NCBI RefSeq assembly: GCF_000719335.1
Contig: NZ_JOGB01000009.1
Coordinates: 177,390 to 241,389, forward strand
Source: Streptomyces sp. NRRL S-87
Lineage (GTDB): Bacteria; Actinomycetota; Actinomycetes; Streptomycetales; Streptomycetaceae
Length of the DNA stretch: 64,000 nt
Direction of reading: 5' to 3'
Shown piece by piece: positions 48,442-55,551 of this stretch. The notes under the pieces were generated by a model. The model worked only from the letters and a program-made list of their open reading frames with translations. It ran no database searches and had not been told where the DNA came from. The position numbers and the translations under genes are program-made. How positions within the stretch are numbered: position 1 is the stretch's first letter; the number at the start of each line of letters is the position of its first letter.

Positions 48442-49257
48442 ATGTCCCTGACCACGAACCGTCGCCGTGCCGCCGCCGCCCTGGTCACCGCGGCCCTGCT
48501 GGTACCGCTGAGCGCCTGCGGAAGTGACGACAGCAAGAAGGACGGCGGCGCGAAGGGGACCGGGTCCTCCGCCCCGGCCGCCGGCACCGAGGGCGCGGAG
48601 CTGACCGTGCTCGCGGCCTCCTCCCTGACCGACGCCTTCAAGACCGCCGGCGCGGCGTACGAGAAGGCGCACCCCGGAACGAAGATCACCTTCTCCTTCG
48701 CGGGCTCGCAGGAGCTGGCCGCCCAGGTCAAGCAGGGCGCCCCCGCCGACGCCCTGGTCACCGCCGACACCAAGACCATGGACGGGCTGGAGACCGACAC
48801 CGGCACCCCGACCGTGATCGCCAGGAACCGCCTGGTCATCGCCACGGCCAAGGGCAACCCGCACAAGGTCGGCGCCCTGAAGGACCTCGCGGACACCAAG
48901 CTGAAGGTGGTGCTCGCCGCGCCCGAGGTGCCGGTCGGCCGCTACAGCAAGAAGATCCTCGACGCGCAGAAGATCGTCGTGAAGCCGGTCTCCCAGGAGC
49001 CGAACGTGCGCGCCGTGCTCAGCAAGGTCGAGCTGGGCGAGGCCGACGCCGGCCTGGTCTACAAGACCGACGCCTCGCACGCCGCCGGCAAGGTCGACGC
49101 CGTCGACATCCCGGACGCCCAGAACGCCGTGGCCTCGTACCCGGCCGCGACGCTGAAGACCTCCAGGAACGCCGAGGCCGCCGCGGCGTTCGTCGCCTGG
49201 CTGAGCACGCCCGAGGCGCAGAAGATCCTCCAGGACGCCGGTTTCCAGCAGCCGTAG
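48442..49257 (+). CDS. modA: Molybdate ABC transporter substrate-binding lipoprotein
   Basis: This 271-residue lipoprotein has a signal with lipobox [10 protein letters not shown] (Cys near 27), a Gly/Ser/Ala linker, and a ModA fold: [20 protein letters not shown] (about 54), [33 protein letters not shown], and [13 protein letters not shown]. The Ser residues of AASS and FAGS are the oxyanion ligands. It captures molybdate (or tungstate) outside the membrane for the fused ModBC. GAGGAG lies 11 bases before ATG 48442. Confidence 0.93.
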   Translation: MSLTTNRRRAAAALVTAALLVPLSACGSDDSKKDGGAKGTGSSAPAAGTEGAELTVLAASSLTDAFKTAGAAYEKAHPGTKITFSFAGSQELAAQVKQGAPADALVTADTKTMDGLETDTGTPTVIARNRLVIATAKGNPHKVGALKDLADTKLKVVLAAPEVPVGRYSKKILDAQKIVVKPVSQEPNVRAVLSKVELGEADAGLVYKTDASHAAGKVDAVDIPDAQNAVASYPAATLKTSRNAEAAAAFVAWLSTPEAQKILQDAGFQQP

Positions 49258-49271
49258 TCCGGACAGCGTAG

Positions 49272-49310
49272 GGAGGGGCTGCCTGGTCCGGGGGGACAGG
49301 CGGCCCCTCC
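49272..49310 (+). terminator. Hairpin between modA and modBC
   Basis: GGAGGGGCTGCCTG and CAGGCGGCCCCTCC pair over 14 positions with one wobble and an 11-base loop, 15 bases after the modA stop. It lies inside the presumed operon and may reduce read-through so that more binding protein than transporter is made. Confidence 0.65.
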
Positions 49311-49456
49311 GTACGTTCCCCCGGCCGACCTCCGGGGTTGTCTTCCGGCTGTCCGGGGCGGTCTTCCGGCCGGTTGCCCGGGCCGGGCACCACCCCCGGG
49401 CACCAGCGCCGGCCCCCGCACCGAACCCCCCGCTACCGACCCCCAGGAACCACCCG

Positions 49457-51424
49457 ATGAAACGTCCCATCTCCCGAGTGCCGGGCCGTCCGCGCGCCCC
49501 GCTGGCCCTGGCCGTGCCCGCGCTGGTCGCCGTCGCGTTCCTGCTGCTGCCGCTGGTCGGCATCCTGACGCGCACCTCGTGGGGTGACCTGGGCGAGCAC
49601 CTGACCAGCCCCGGCGTGGTCGAGGCGCTCCGCCTCTCGCTGGTCGTGTCGCTGTGGGCCCTCGGGCTGTCGCTGCTGCTCGGGGTACCGCTGGCCTGGC
49701 TGCTGGCGCGGGTGGACTTCCCGGGCAAGGCGGTGGTGCGCTCGCTGGTGCTGCTGCCGATGGTCCTGCCGCCCACGGTGGGGGGCGTGGCGCTGCTCCT
49801 CGGCTTCGGACGGCGCGGGTTGCTGGGCCCCTGGCTGGAGGGCACGTTCGGCATCACGCTCCCGTTCCACACCTCGGGCGCCGTGGTGGCGGCGACGTTC
49901 GTGGCGATGCCCTTCCTGGTGATCAGCCTGGAGGGGGCGCTCGGTGGCCTGCGGCCGCGGTACGAGGAGACCGCCGCCTCGCTCGGCGCTGCGCCGGTCC
50001 GGGTCTTCTTCACCGTCACGCTGCCGATGGTGGCGCCCGGCCTGATCGCGGGCGCGGCACTCACGTGGGCCCGCGCCCTGGGCGAGTTCGGCGCGACGAT
50101 CACCTTCGCGGGCAACCTGCCCGGCACCACCCAGACCCTCCCCCTCCAGGTGTACCTGCTGCTCCAGGACCGGCCCGAGGCGGCCACCTCGCTGTCGCTG
50201 CTGCTCCTGGCCATCGCCATGGCCGTGCTGATCGCCCTACGCGGCCGCTGGACGGGCCTGCCCGCCCCGGACCGGGCCGCGGCGCCCGCCCCCACCGACG
50301 ACGAACCCGTCCGCGGGCCCGCCGCACCGCCGGCCGGCGTTGCGGCGGCCGACGGCGCCGAGGCGGGGACCCGGGAGGCCGCCACCGAGCTGTGGCCCCT
50401 GCACGCCGAGGTGACCGGCTTCAACGAGCTCACGCTGGACGCCCCGCCGGGCACCACCATCGCCGTCGTCGGCGAGAACGGCGCCGGCAAGACCACCCTG
50501 CTGCGCGCCCTGCTCGGCCTCACCCCGCGCGCCCACGCCCGGCTGCGCCTGGGCGACACCGACGTCACCGCCCTCCCCCCGCACCGCCGCGGAGTGGCCT
50601 GGGTGCCGCAGGACGGCGCCCTGTTCCCGCACCTGACCGCGCTCTCCAACACCGCGTACGGCCTGCGCGCCCGCGGGGTGCCGCGCGCCGGGGCCCGGCG
50701 GGAGGCGCAGCACTGGCTGGACCGGCTCGGCGTCGGTCACCTGGCCCAGCGCCGGCCCGCCCAGCTCTCCGGCGGCCAGGCCCAGCGGGTCGCGCTGGCC
50801 CGCGCCCTGGCCGCACGCCCGCGGCTGCTGCTCCTCGACGAGCCGCTGGCCGCCCTCGACCAGACCACCCGGGCACACGTGCGGCACACCCTGCGCACGC
50901 ACCTCGCTGGCTTCGGCGGGGTGTGCCTGATCGTCACGCACGACCCGGTCGAGGCGGTGTCGCTGGCCGACCGGGTCCTCGTACTCGACGGCGGCCGCGC
51001 CCTCCAGGACGCCCCGCCCGCCGAGGTGACGCGGCATCCGCGCTCGCCCTGGGTGGCCCGGATGCTGGGGCGCAACGCCTGGCCCGGAAAGGCGGCCGGG
51101 GGCGGTCTCGCCTTGGCGGGCGGCGGCCGGCTGGTCATGGCGGACGCGGTCGCGGAGGGCACGGAGGCCCTGGCGATCATCGCGCCCGAGGCCGTGTCCG
51201 TGCACCGCGACCGGCCGGCCGGCAGCCCGCGCAACGTGTGGCCCGGCACCGTGCGCGAGATCACCTCGGTCGGCAGCCGCCTGCGGGTCCTCATCACCTC
51301 GGACGACGCCCCCGACCTGGTCGCCGAGATCACCCCGCAGGCCGCCGCCGACCTCGCGCTGGCCGAGGGCGCCGACGTCTGGACCAGCGTCAAGGCCACC
51401 GAGGTCACGCTCGTGTCGCTGTGA
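49457..51424 (+). CDS. Molybdate ABC transporter fused permease-ATPase (ModB-ModC)
   Basis: This 655-residue protein joins two usually separate subunits. Residues about 1-265 are the ModB permease, with five to six helices and the EAA loop EETAASLGAAPVRVFFTVTLP. A Pro/Ala-rich linker runs about 268-312. Residues about 313-545 are the ModC ATPase: Walker A VGENGAGKTTLLRALLG, signature LSGGQAQRVALARAL, Walker B LLLLDEPLAAL and switch His in IVTHDPVEA. The last 70 residues form a TOBE molybdate-binding domain (VWPGTVREITSVGSRLRVL). The usual ATPase start is shortened. No separate modB or modC is nearby, so the fusion is the transporter. The start ATG 49457 lacks a strong ribosome binding site. 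Confidence 0.9.
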   Translation: MKRPISRVPGRPRAPLALAVPALVAVAFLLLPLVGILTRTSWGDLGEHLTSPGVVEALRLSLVVSLWALGLSLLLGVPLAWLLARVDFPGKAVVRSLVLLPMVLPPTVGGVALLLGFGRRGLLGPWLEGTFGITLPFHTSGAVVAATFVAMPFLVISLEGALGGLRPRYEETAASLGAAPVRVFFTVTLPMVAPGLIAGAALTWARALGEFGATITFAGNLPGTTQTLPLQVYLLLQDRPEAATSLSLLLLAIAMAVLIALRGRWTGLPAPDRAAAPAPTDDEPVRGPAAPPAGVAAADGAEAGTREAATELWPLHAEVTGFNELTLDAPPGTTIAVVGENGAGKTTLLRALLGLTPRAHARLRLGDTDVTALPPHRRGVAWVPQDGALFPHLTALSNTAYGLRARGVPRAGARREAQHWLDRLGVGHLAQRRPAQLSGGQAQRVALARALAARPRLLLLDEPLAALDQTTRAHVRHTLRTHLAGFGGVCLIVTHDPVEAVSLADRVLVLDGGRALQDAPPAEVTRHPRSPWVARMLGRNAWPGKAAGGGLALAGGGRLVMADAVAEGTEALAIIAPEAVSVHRDRPAGSPRNVWPGTVREITSVGSRLRVLITSDDAPDLVAEITPQAAADLALAEGADVWTSVKATEVTLVSL

Positions 51425-51498
51425 GCGGGCCCCGCCCCTCACATCCGGTGCGGCCGGGGCGGGCCACGCCTTGCGGGAGCCGGGCCGACCGGCACGGG

Positions 51499-52401
51499 TC
51501 AGGCCGGCCACGCCCCGAAGGTGAACGCCCCGCCCGCCCGCCGCACTTCGACCGCACCCGATCCGCCGAAGTGCGCCGGCACCACCAACTCGCCCAGGTC
51601 CGCAGCGCGTTCCAGCACACGTAGGCGACTGGCCGCCGCCCCGGCCGGGTCCAGGCAGAAGCAGCTGTTGCAGGTCGGGGCGAGGACCTGCACGGGGCTG
51701 TGCATCAGGTCGCCGACGAACACCGCCCGATCGCCCCCGGACTCCAGGCGCAGCACGGACGATCCGGGCGTGTGCCCGGGGGCCGACTCCAGGGTGAGGT
51801 ACGCGTCGATGCGGTGCGTGCCGTCCCACAGCTCGGCCTGCCCGGCGCGGTGCACGGGCGCGATGCTGTCCTCGTAGATCAGCCGGTCGTCCACGCGCGC
51901 GCCCCGCCCGTAGCCGTTGTCCGGTCCGTAGTGGTGGTCGTCGGCGGCCGGCAGCAGGTAGCGGGCGTTGGGGAAGGTGGGCACCCACTCCCCCGCGACC
52001 CCGGTGGTGTTCCAGCCGACGTGGTCACCGTGGATGTGGGTGTTGACCACGACGTCGACGTCCTCGGGACGGACCCCGGCCGCGGCCAGCCCGCCGAGGA
52101 AGTCGCCCTGCTGCTGGTGGAACGCCGGGTTGCCCGGCCGCTCCCGCCCGTTGCCCACGTTCGTGTCGACCAGCACGGTCCGTCCGCCGCTGCGCAGCAC
52201 CCACGTCTGCAGCGCGATCACCGCCCGGTCGGCGGCGAGGTCCCAGTGGTCCGGGGCCAGTCGGTCCCGGTTGTCCTCCCAGAGCGCGGGCGCCGCCCCG
52301 GGCACCAGGTCGCCGGCGGGCACGAACGGGCCCCGCCACTCGATGACCCGGGTGACCTCGACGTCGCCCAGCACGAACCTCTGCACGTTCTCACTGTCCA
52401 T
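51499..52401 (-). CDS. MBL-fold metallo-hydrolase
   Basis: This 300-residue protein has the metallo-beta-lactamase-fold signature NTHIHGDHVGWN (about 115-126), further metal ligands in SAPGHTPGS (about 214) and FVGDLMHSP, and a late HFGG. Similar proteins include lactonases (AHL or zearalenone type) and other quinone or ester hydrolases; the substrate is not clear. Two zinc or iron ions are expected. It starts MDSENVQRFVLGDVEVTRV and is divergent from an AraC-family gene with an inverted repeat between, suggesting control by it. Convergent with modBC. Confidence 0.87.
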   Translation of the reverse strand: MDSENVQRFVLGDVEVTRVIEWRGPFVPAGDLVPGAAPALWEDNRDRLAPDHWDLAADRAVIALQTWVLRSGGRTVLVDTNVGNGRERPGNPAFHQQQGDFLGGLAAAGVRPEDVDVVVNTHIHGDHVGWNTTGVAGEWVPTFPNARYLLPAADDHHYGPDNGYGRGARVDDRLIYEDSIAPVHRAGQAELWDGTHRIDAYLTLESAPGHTPGSSVLRLESGGDRAVFVGDLMHSPVQVLAPTCNSCFCLDPAGAAASRLRVLERAADLGELVVPAHFGGSGAVEVRRAGGAFTFGAWPA

Positions 52402-52425
52402 GCCCCGACCCTACGAAGCCTCCCA

Positions 52426-52452
52426 TGAGGCTCTCAATGCGCGTCAGCCTCA
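52426..52452. promoter_or_regulatory. Inverted repeat between MBL and AraC genes
   Basis: TGAGGCT and AGCCTCA are exact inverted arms with a 13-base spacer in the 100 bp divergent gap. It is a candidate site for the AraC protein controlling both genes. Confidence 0.45.
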
Positions 52453-52489
52453 GCTGGATACGCGTCCGTCTCACCGTGGAGCGACGGGG

Positions 52490-52495
52490 TACGCT
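52490..52495 (+). promoter_or_regulatory. -10 box TACGCT for leaderless araC-family mRNA
   Basis: TACGCT is six bases before ATG 52502. There is no Shine-Dalgarno sequence, so the mRNA probably starts at the ATG. Confidence 0.5.
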
Positions 52496-52501
52496 GCGCC
52501 G

Positions 52502-53482
52502 ATGGACGTGGTGAGCGACGCGATCGCAGCGGTACGCATCGGCCGGCCTTCCTCCAACCGGGTGCGGGTCGAGGGGAGTTGGAGCACCCGGCTGGCGCCG
52601 TACGAGGGCGCCGGCTTCCACGTGGTGATGCGGGGCGGCTGCCGCCTGCAGTCCGGCGACGGCCGGACCCTGACCCTCGGCGCGGGAGACGCGGTGCTGC
52701 TGCCGCACGGTACGGAGCACGTACTCGCGGACGTGGACGCGGACGCCCACCGCCTGGCGCGGGCGGTGCCGTTCGAGGCGTGGCTGGACGGCAACGGCAC
52801 CGCAGCCGCACCCCCGCCCGGGAGGGGGCACGCCACCGCGTCCGGAGCGGGGTCCGGAGCGGGGGAGGTCGAGTTCCTGTGCGGCAAGTACCGGCTCGAC
52901 CGCAGCCGCGTCCATCCGCTCATGGCGGAACTGCCGGAGGTCATCCACCTCCCCAACCGCGTCGGCGCCCACCCCGAACTCCGGTCGGCCATCGACCTGT
53001 TGGGCCGTGAGCTGAACGACCGCCGGCCGGGCTCCTGCATCGCCCTGCCGAGCCTGCTCGACCTGCTCCTCGTCTACATGGTCCGGGCGTGGCTGGCCGA
53101 CGCCGCGGCCGGCACCTGGCCCGCCGTACTGGGCGATCCGGTGGTGGCGGCCGCGCTGCGCGCCCTGCACTCCGACCCCGCGGCGCCCTGGACCAACGAG
53201 CGCCTCGCCGCGGAGGCGGGGGTGTCCCGCCCGACCCTGGCCCGCCGGTTCACCGCCTTGGTGGGCCGGCCCCCGATGGCGTACCTGACCTGGTGGCGGC
53301 TGACGTTCGCGGCGACCCTCCTCAGGGACACCCCGGACCCGCTGGCCACGGTGGCCCGCCGCGTCGGCTACGGCACTCCGTACGCCTTCTCACACGCCTT
53401 CAACCGCGAGTTCGGCACGACCCCGGGCCGCTACCGGGACCGGTCCGAACCGGACCCGGTTCGGACCGCCCTGACGGACTGA
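52502..53482 (+). CDS. AraC-family transcriptional regulator with cupin N-terminus
   Basis: This 326-residue regulator has an N-terminal cupin_6-type sensor (about 10-190: FHVVMRGGCRLQSGDGR, LTLGAGDAVLLPHGTEHVL) and a C-terminal double HTH (about 215-315: NERLAAEAGVSRPTLARRFT, DPLATVARRVGYGTPYAFSH, FNREFGTTPGRYR). Family members often control detoxification or redox enzymes, here probably the divergent MBL-fold hydrolase. A Gly/Ala/Ser-rich insertion (GHATASGAGSGAGE) lies inside the sensor part. Confidence 0.9.
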   Translation: MDVVSDAIAAVRIGRPSSNRVRVEGSWSTRLAPYEGAGFHVVMRGGCRLQSGDGRTLTLGAGDAVLLPHGTEHVLADVDADAHRLARAVPFEAWLDGNGTAAAPPPGRGHATASGAGSGAGEVEFLCGKYRLDRSRVHPLMAELPEVIHLPNRVGAHPELRSAIDLLGRELNDRRPGSCIALPSLLDLLLVYMVRAWLADAAAGTWPAVLGDPVVAAALRALHSDPAAPWTNERLAAEAGVSRPTLARRFTALVGRPPMAYLTWWRLTFAATLLRDTPDPLATVARRVGYGTPYAFSHAFNREFGTTPGRYRDRSEPDPVRTALTD

Positions 53483-53557
53483 CACCGCACGCCAGGAACC
53501 CGACTCACCCCCCACTCACACCACCACCCACCTGCTGGACCCACTGGACACTCCCCC

Positions 53558-54541
53558 TCACCCCACCCGCCCCATCAGCCCGTCACCGAGTGCGCTGCGC
53601 CGGTACAGCACCCGCCGGCCGTCGCGGGCCCGTGCCACCAGACCCGCGTCGTAGAGGACCTTGAGGTGCTGCGACACCGCACTGGGCGTCACCCGCAGCC
53701 GCTCGGCGAGCTCCACGGTGGCCAAGGGCTCGTCGAGTAGCCCGAGCAGCCGCGCCCTGGCGGCGCCCAGCAGCGCCCCGAGCGCACCCGGTGGCCCCTC
53801 CGGCACGGGGTCCCACAACGTGGCCACCCCGCGACTCGGATAGATCAACGACGGCGGCGCCTCGGGACTGACCGGCGGCGCGGGCTTGTGCACGAACACC
53901 GAAGGGGACAGCAGGAGTCCGCGCCCCGCGGCGGCCACCGTGTGCTCGCTGATCATCTTGTCGATGTGCAGCACACCGGCGTGCCACGACAGGTTCGGGT
54001 GCATCCCGGCGAACAGCCGGCGGGCCCCGCCGAGGGCGAGCTGCCGGGCCCGGTACGTCATGTCCGCCTCGAGCAGCAGTCGCATCCGCGGCCACAGGGG
54101 TCGCACGGCGATCTCCCAGTACGCGCGCAGCAGCACGCACACCCGGTCGCGCAGTGCCTCCACCACCCGGTCGTCCCCGGCGAGCGCGTCGCGCAGCGGC
54201 GCGGGCAACGGATCGGGCTGGTGCGCGTCCACCAGGTCGCGACGCACCTGGGCGGCAGGGGTCCTCCAGACCACCGCCAACTCCTCCTCGAAGTCCGGTG
54301 CGAACCGCTCCGACGGCGGGGTGACGAAGTCCGGCAGCGTGAGCCGTTCGGCCACGAGGGCCATCAGCAGCCCGGTGTCGAGCCCGGCGATCCGCGGCAA
54401 CACCGCACGCCGCCACGGCAGGTGCAGCGCGCCCAGCCCCGGATCGCGCAGCACGCGCAGGCTCAGCACGGTCTCCCCCAGTGGCGACAGCGCGAACCGC
54501 GTGTCCGCCAGGTCCTCGACGCCGAGCACGAACCTGATCAT
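53558..54541 (-). CDS. ArsR-like winged-helix regulator with DUF5937-type N-terminus
   Basis: This 327-residue protein starts MIRFVLGVEDLADTRFALSP, the pattern of actinobacterial regulators with a DUF5937-like N-terminal domain. A C-terminal ArsR-type winged helix follows at about 255-320 (RARLLGLLDEPLATVELAER, VTPSAVSQHLKVLYDAGLV). There are no cysteine pairs for metal sensing, so a metal role is unlikely. ATG 54541 is chosen over the in-frame start at 54646, which would add a Gly/Pro-rich leader. It is divergent from the DUF4328 gene and convergent with the AraC gene. Its targets are unknown. Confidence 0.82.
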   Translation of the reverse strand: MIRFVLGVEDLADTRFALSPLGETVLSLRVLRDPGLGALHLPWRRAVLPRIAGLDTGLLMALVAERLTLPDFVTPPSERFAPDFEEELAVVWRTPAAQVRRDLVDAHQPDPLPAPLRDALAGDDRVVEALRDRVCVLLRAYWEIAVRPLWPRMRLLLEADMTYRARQLALGGARRLFAGMHPNLSWHAGVLHIDKMISEHTVAAAGRGLLLSPSVFVHKPAPPVSPEAPPSLIYPSRGVATLWDPVPEGPPGALGALLGAARARLLGLLDEPLATVELAERLRVTPSAVSQHLKVLYDAGLVARARDGRRVLYRRSALGDGLMGRVG

Positions 54542-54694
54542 GGCCCCGTACGCTACCCCGCGCCCGCCCTGGCTGCCCGGGCGGCCCGGTGGCCCGGGTG
54601 GGCCCGTCCACCATCCCTCGGTTCGATTGTCCCGAGCGCCCCTCACGCCCCCTTAACTCCTATCTGATACCGCTCTGACCTGGGATTTTCTGCG

Positions 54695-54724
54695 TGGACG
54701 CAGGCCGATCGACTGGCGTAGGTT
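54695..54724 (+). promoter_or_regulatory. Candidate promoter of the DUF4328 gene
   Basis: TGGACG (54695-54700) and TAGGTT (54719-54724) are 18 bases apart, about 64 bp upstream of the start codon. The DNA just before it (54650-54690) is relatively A/T-rich. Confidence 0.4.
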
Positions 54725-54787
54725 CCTCCCTGGCCCGCCCGTCCGGCGTGCCGTTCTCCGCTCCGTACCCATGGGGGTTTCCTCAGC

Positions 54788-55522
54788 ATGTCCGCTGCCC
54801 CGGCCGGCCCTCCGGCCCCGGCCCCGTATCCGTACGCCGCTCCCGATCTGAAGGGCGTCCGGTTGCGCTCGCCGCGCGGCCTGGCCATCGCCTTGGCGGT
54901 GCTCTTCGCACTGGTCGTAGGGACCGACCTCTTCGCCGTGTTCGCCGACTGGAACCTGCGCTCGCTCATGGAGCGGGTCCTGGCGGACTCCGGTTCGGTG
55001 AGCGCCGCCGAGCTGAACCGTGGCGACACGATGAACGGCGTGGCCGGCACGCTCCAGAGCGCCGCCACGCTCGTGACCGGCATCGTGTTCATCGTCTGGT
55101 TCCACCGCGTGCGCACGAACGCCGAGGTGTTCGCCCCGGGCGCGGACAAGCGCAAGCGCGGTTGGGCGATCGGCGGCTGGTTCGTACCGATCGCCAATCT
55201 CTGGATCCCATACCGGATCGCCGTCGACACCTGGGGGTCGAGCACGCCCTTCGCGGCGGACGGCAGCTACCGCCGGGTCCGGCTGACCGCGGTGAACTGC
55301 TGGTGGGGCGTCTTCGTCCTGTCCACCCTCGTGGGGCGCTACGCGAGCCGCGTCTACGGGCACGCCGAAACCGCTGATGCGCTGCACTCCGCCGCCACGA
55401 CGATGCTGGTCAGTGACGCCCTCGACGTCGTCGCGGCCGCCCTCGCCGTGCTCTTCGTACGCAAGCTCACGGCCATGCAGCACGCCAAGGCCGCACAGGG
55501 CCCGGTCGTAGCAGCGGTCTGA
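54788..55522 (+). CDS. DUF4328 membrane protein
   Basis: This 244-residue protein has a Pro/Ala-rich N-terminus and about five hydrophobic segments (near 32-54, 98-116, 140-160, 178-196, 206-226). It contains the family-typical WFHRVRTNAEVFAPGADKR and WAIGGWFVPIANLWIPYRI blocks. The function of DUF4328 is not known. A candidate promoter lies 64 bp upstream. It is a single gene, convergent with the phosphatase gene. Confidence 0.85.
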   Translation: MSAAPAGPPAPAPYPYAAPDLKGVRLRSPRGLAIALAVLFALVVGTDLFAVFADWNLRSLMERVLADSGSVSAAELNRGDTMNGVAGTLQSAATLVTGIVFIVWFHRVRTNAEVFAPGADKRKRGWAIGGWFVPIANLWIPYRIAVDTWGSSTPFAADGSYRRVRLTAVNCWWGVFVLSTLVGRYASRVYGHAETADALHSAATTMLVSDALDVVAAALAVLFVRKLTAMQHAKAAQGPVVAAV

Positions 55523-55551
55523 GCGGGGGACGCGCCGGCGCCGCCCCGCCA

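Noticed and set aside
48222..48527. 101-codon frame upstream of modA as a ModE-like regulator
   Set aside because: It has no HTH, weak codon bias and runs into the modA gene in another frame; the region looks like leader and promoter.
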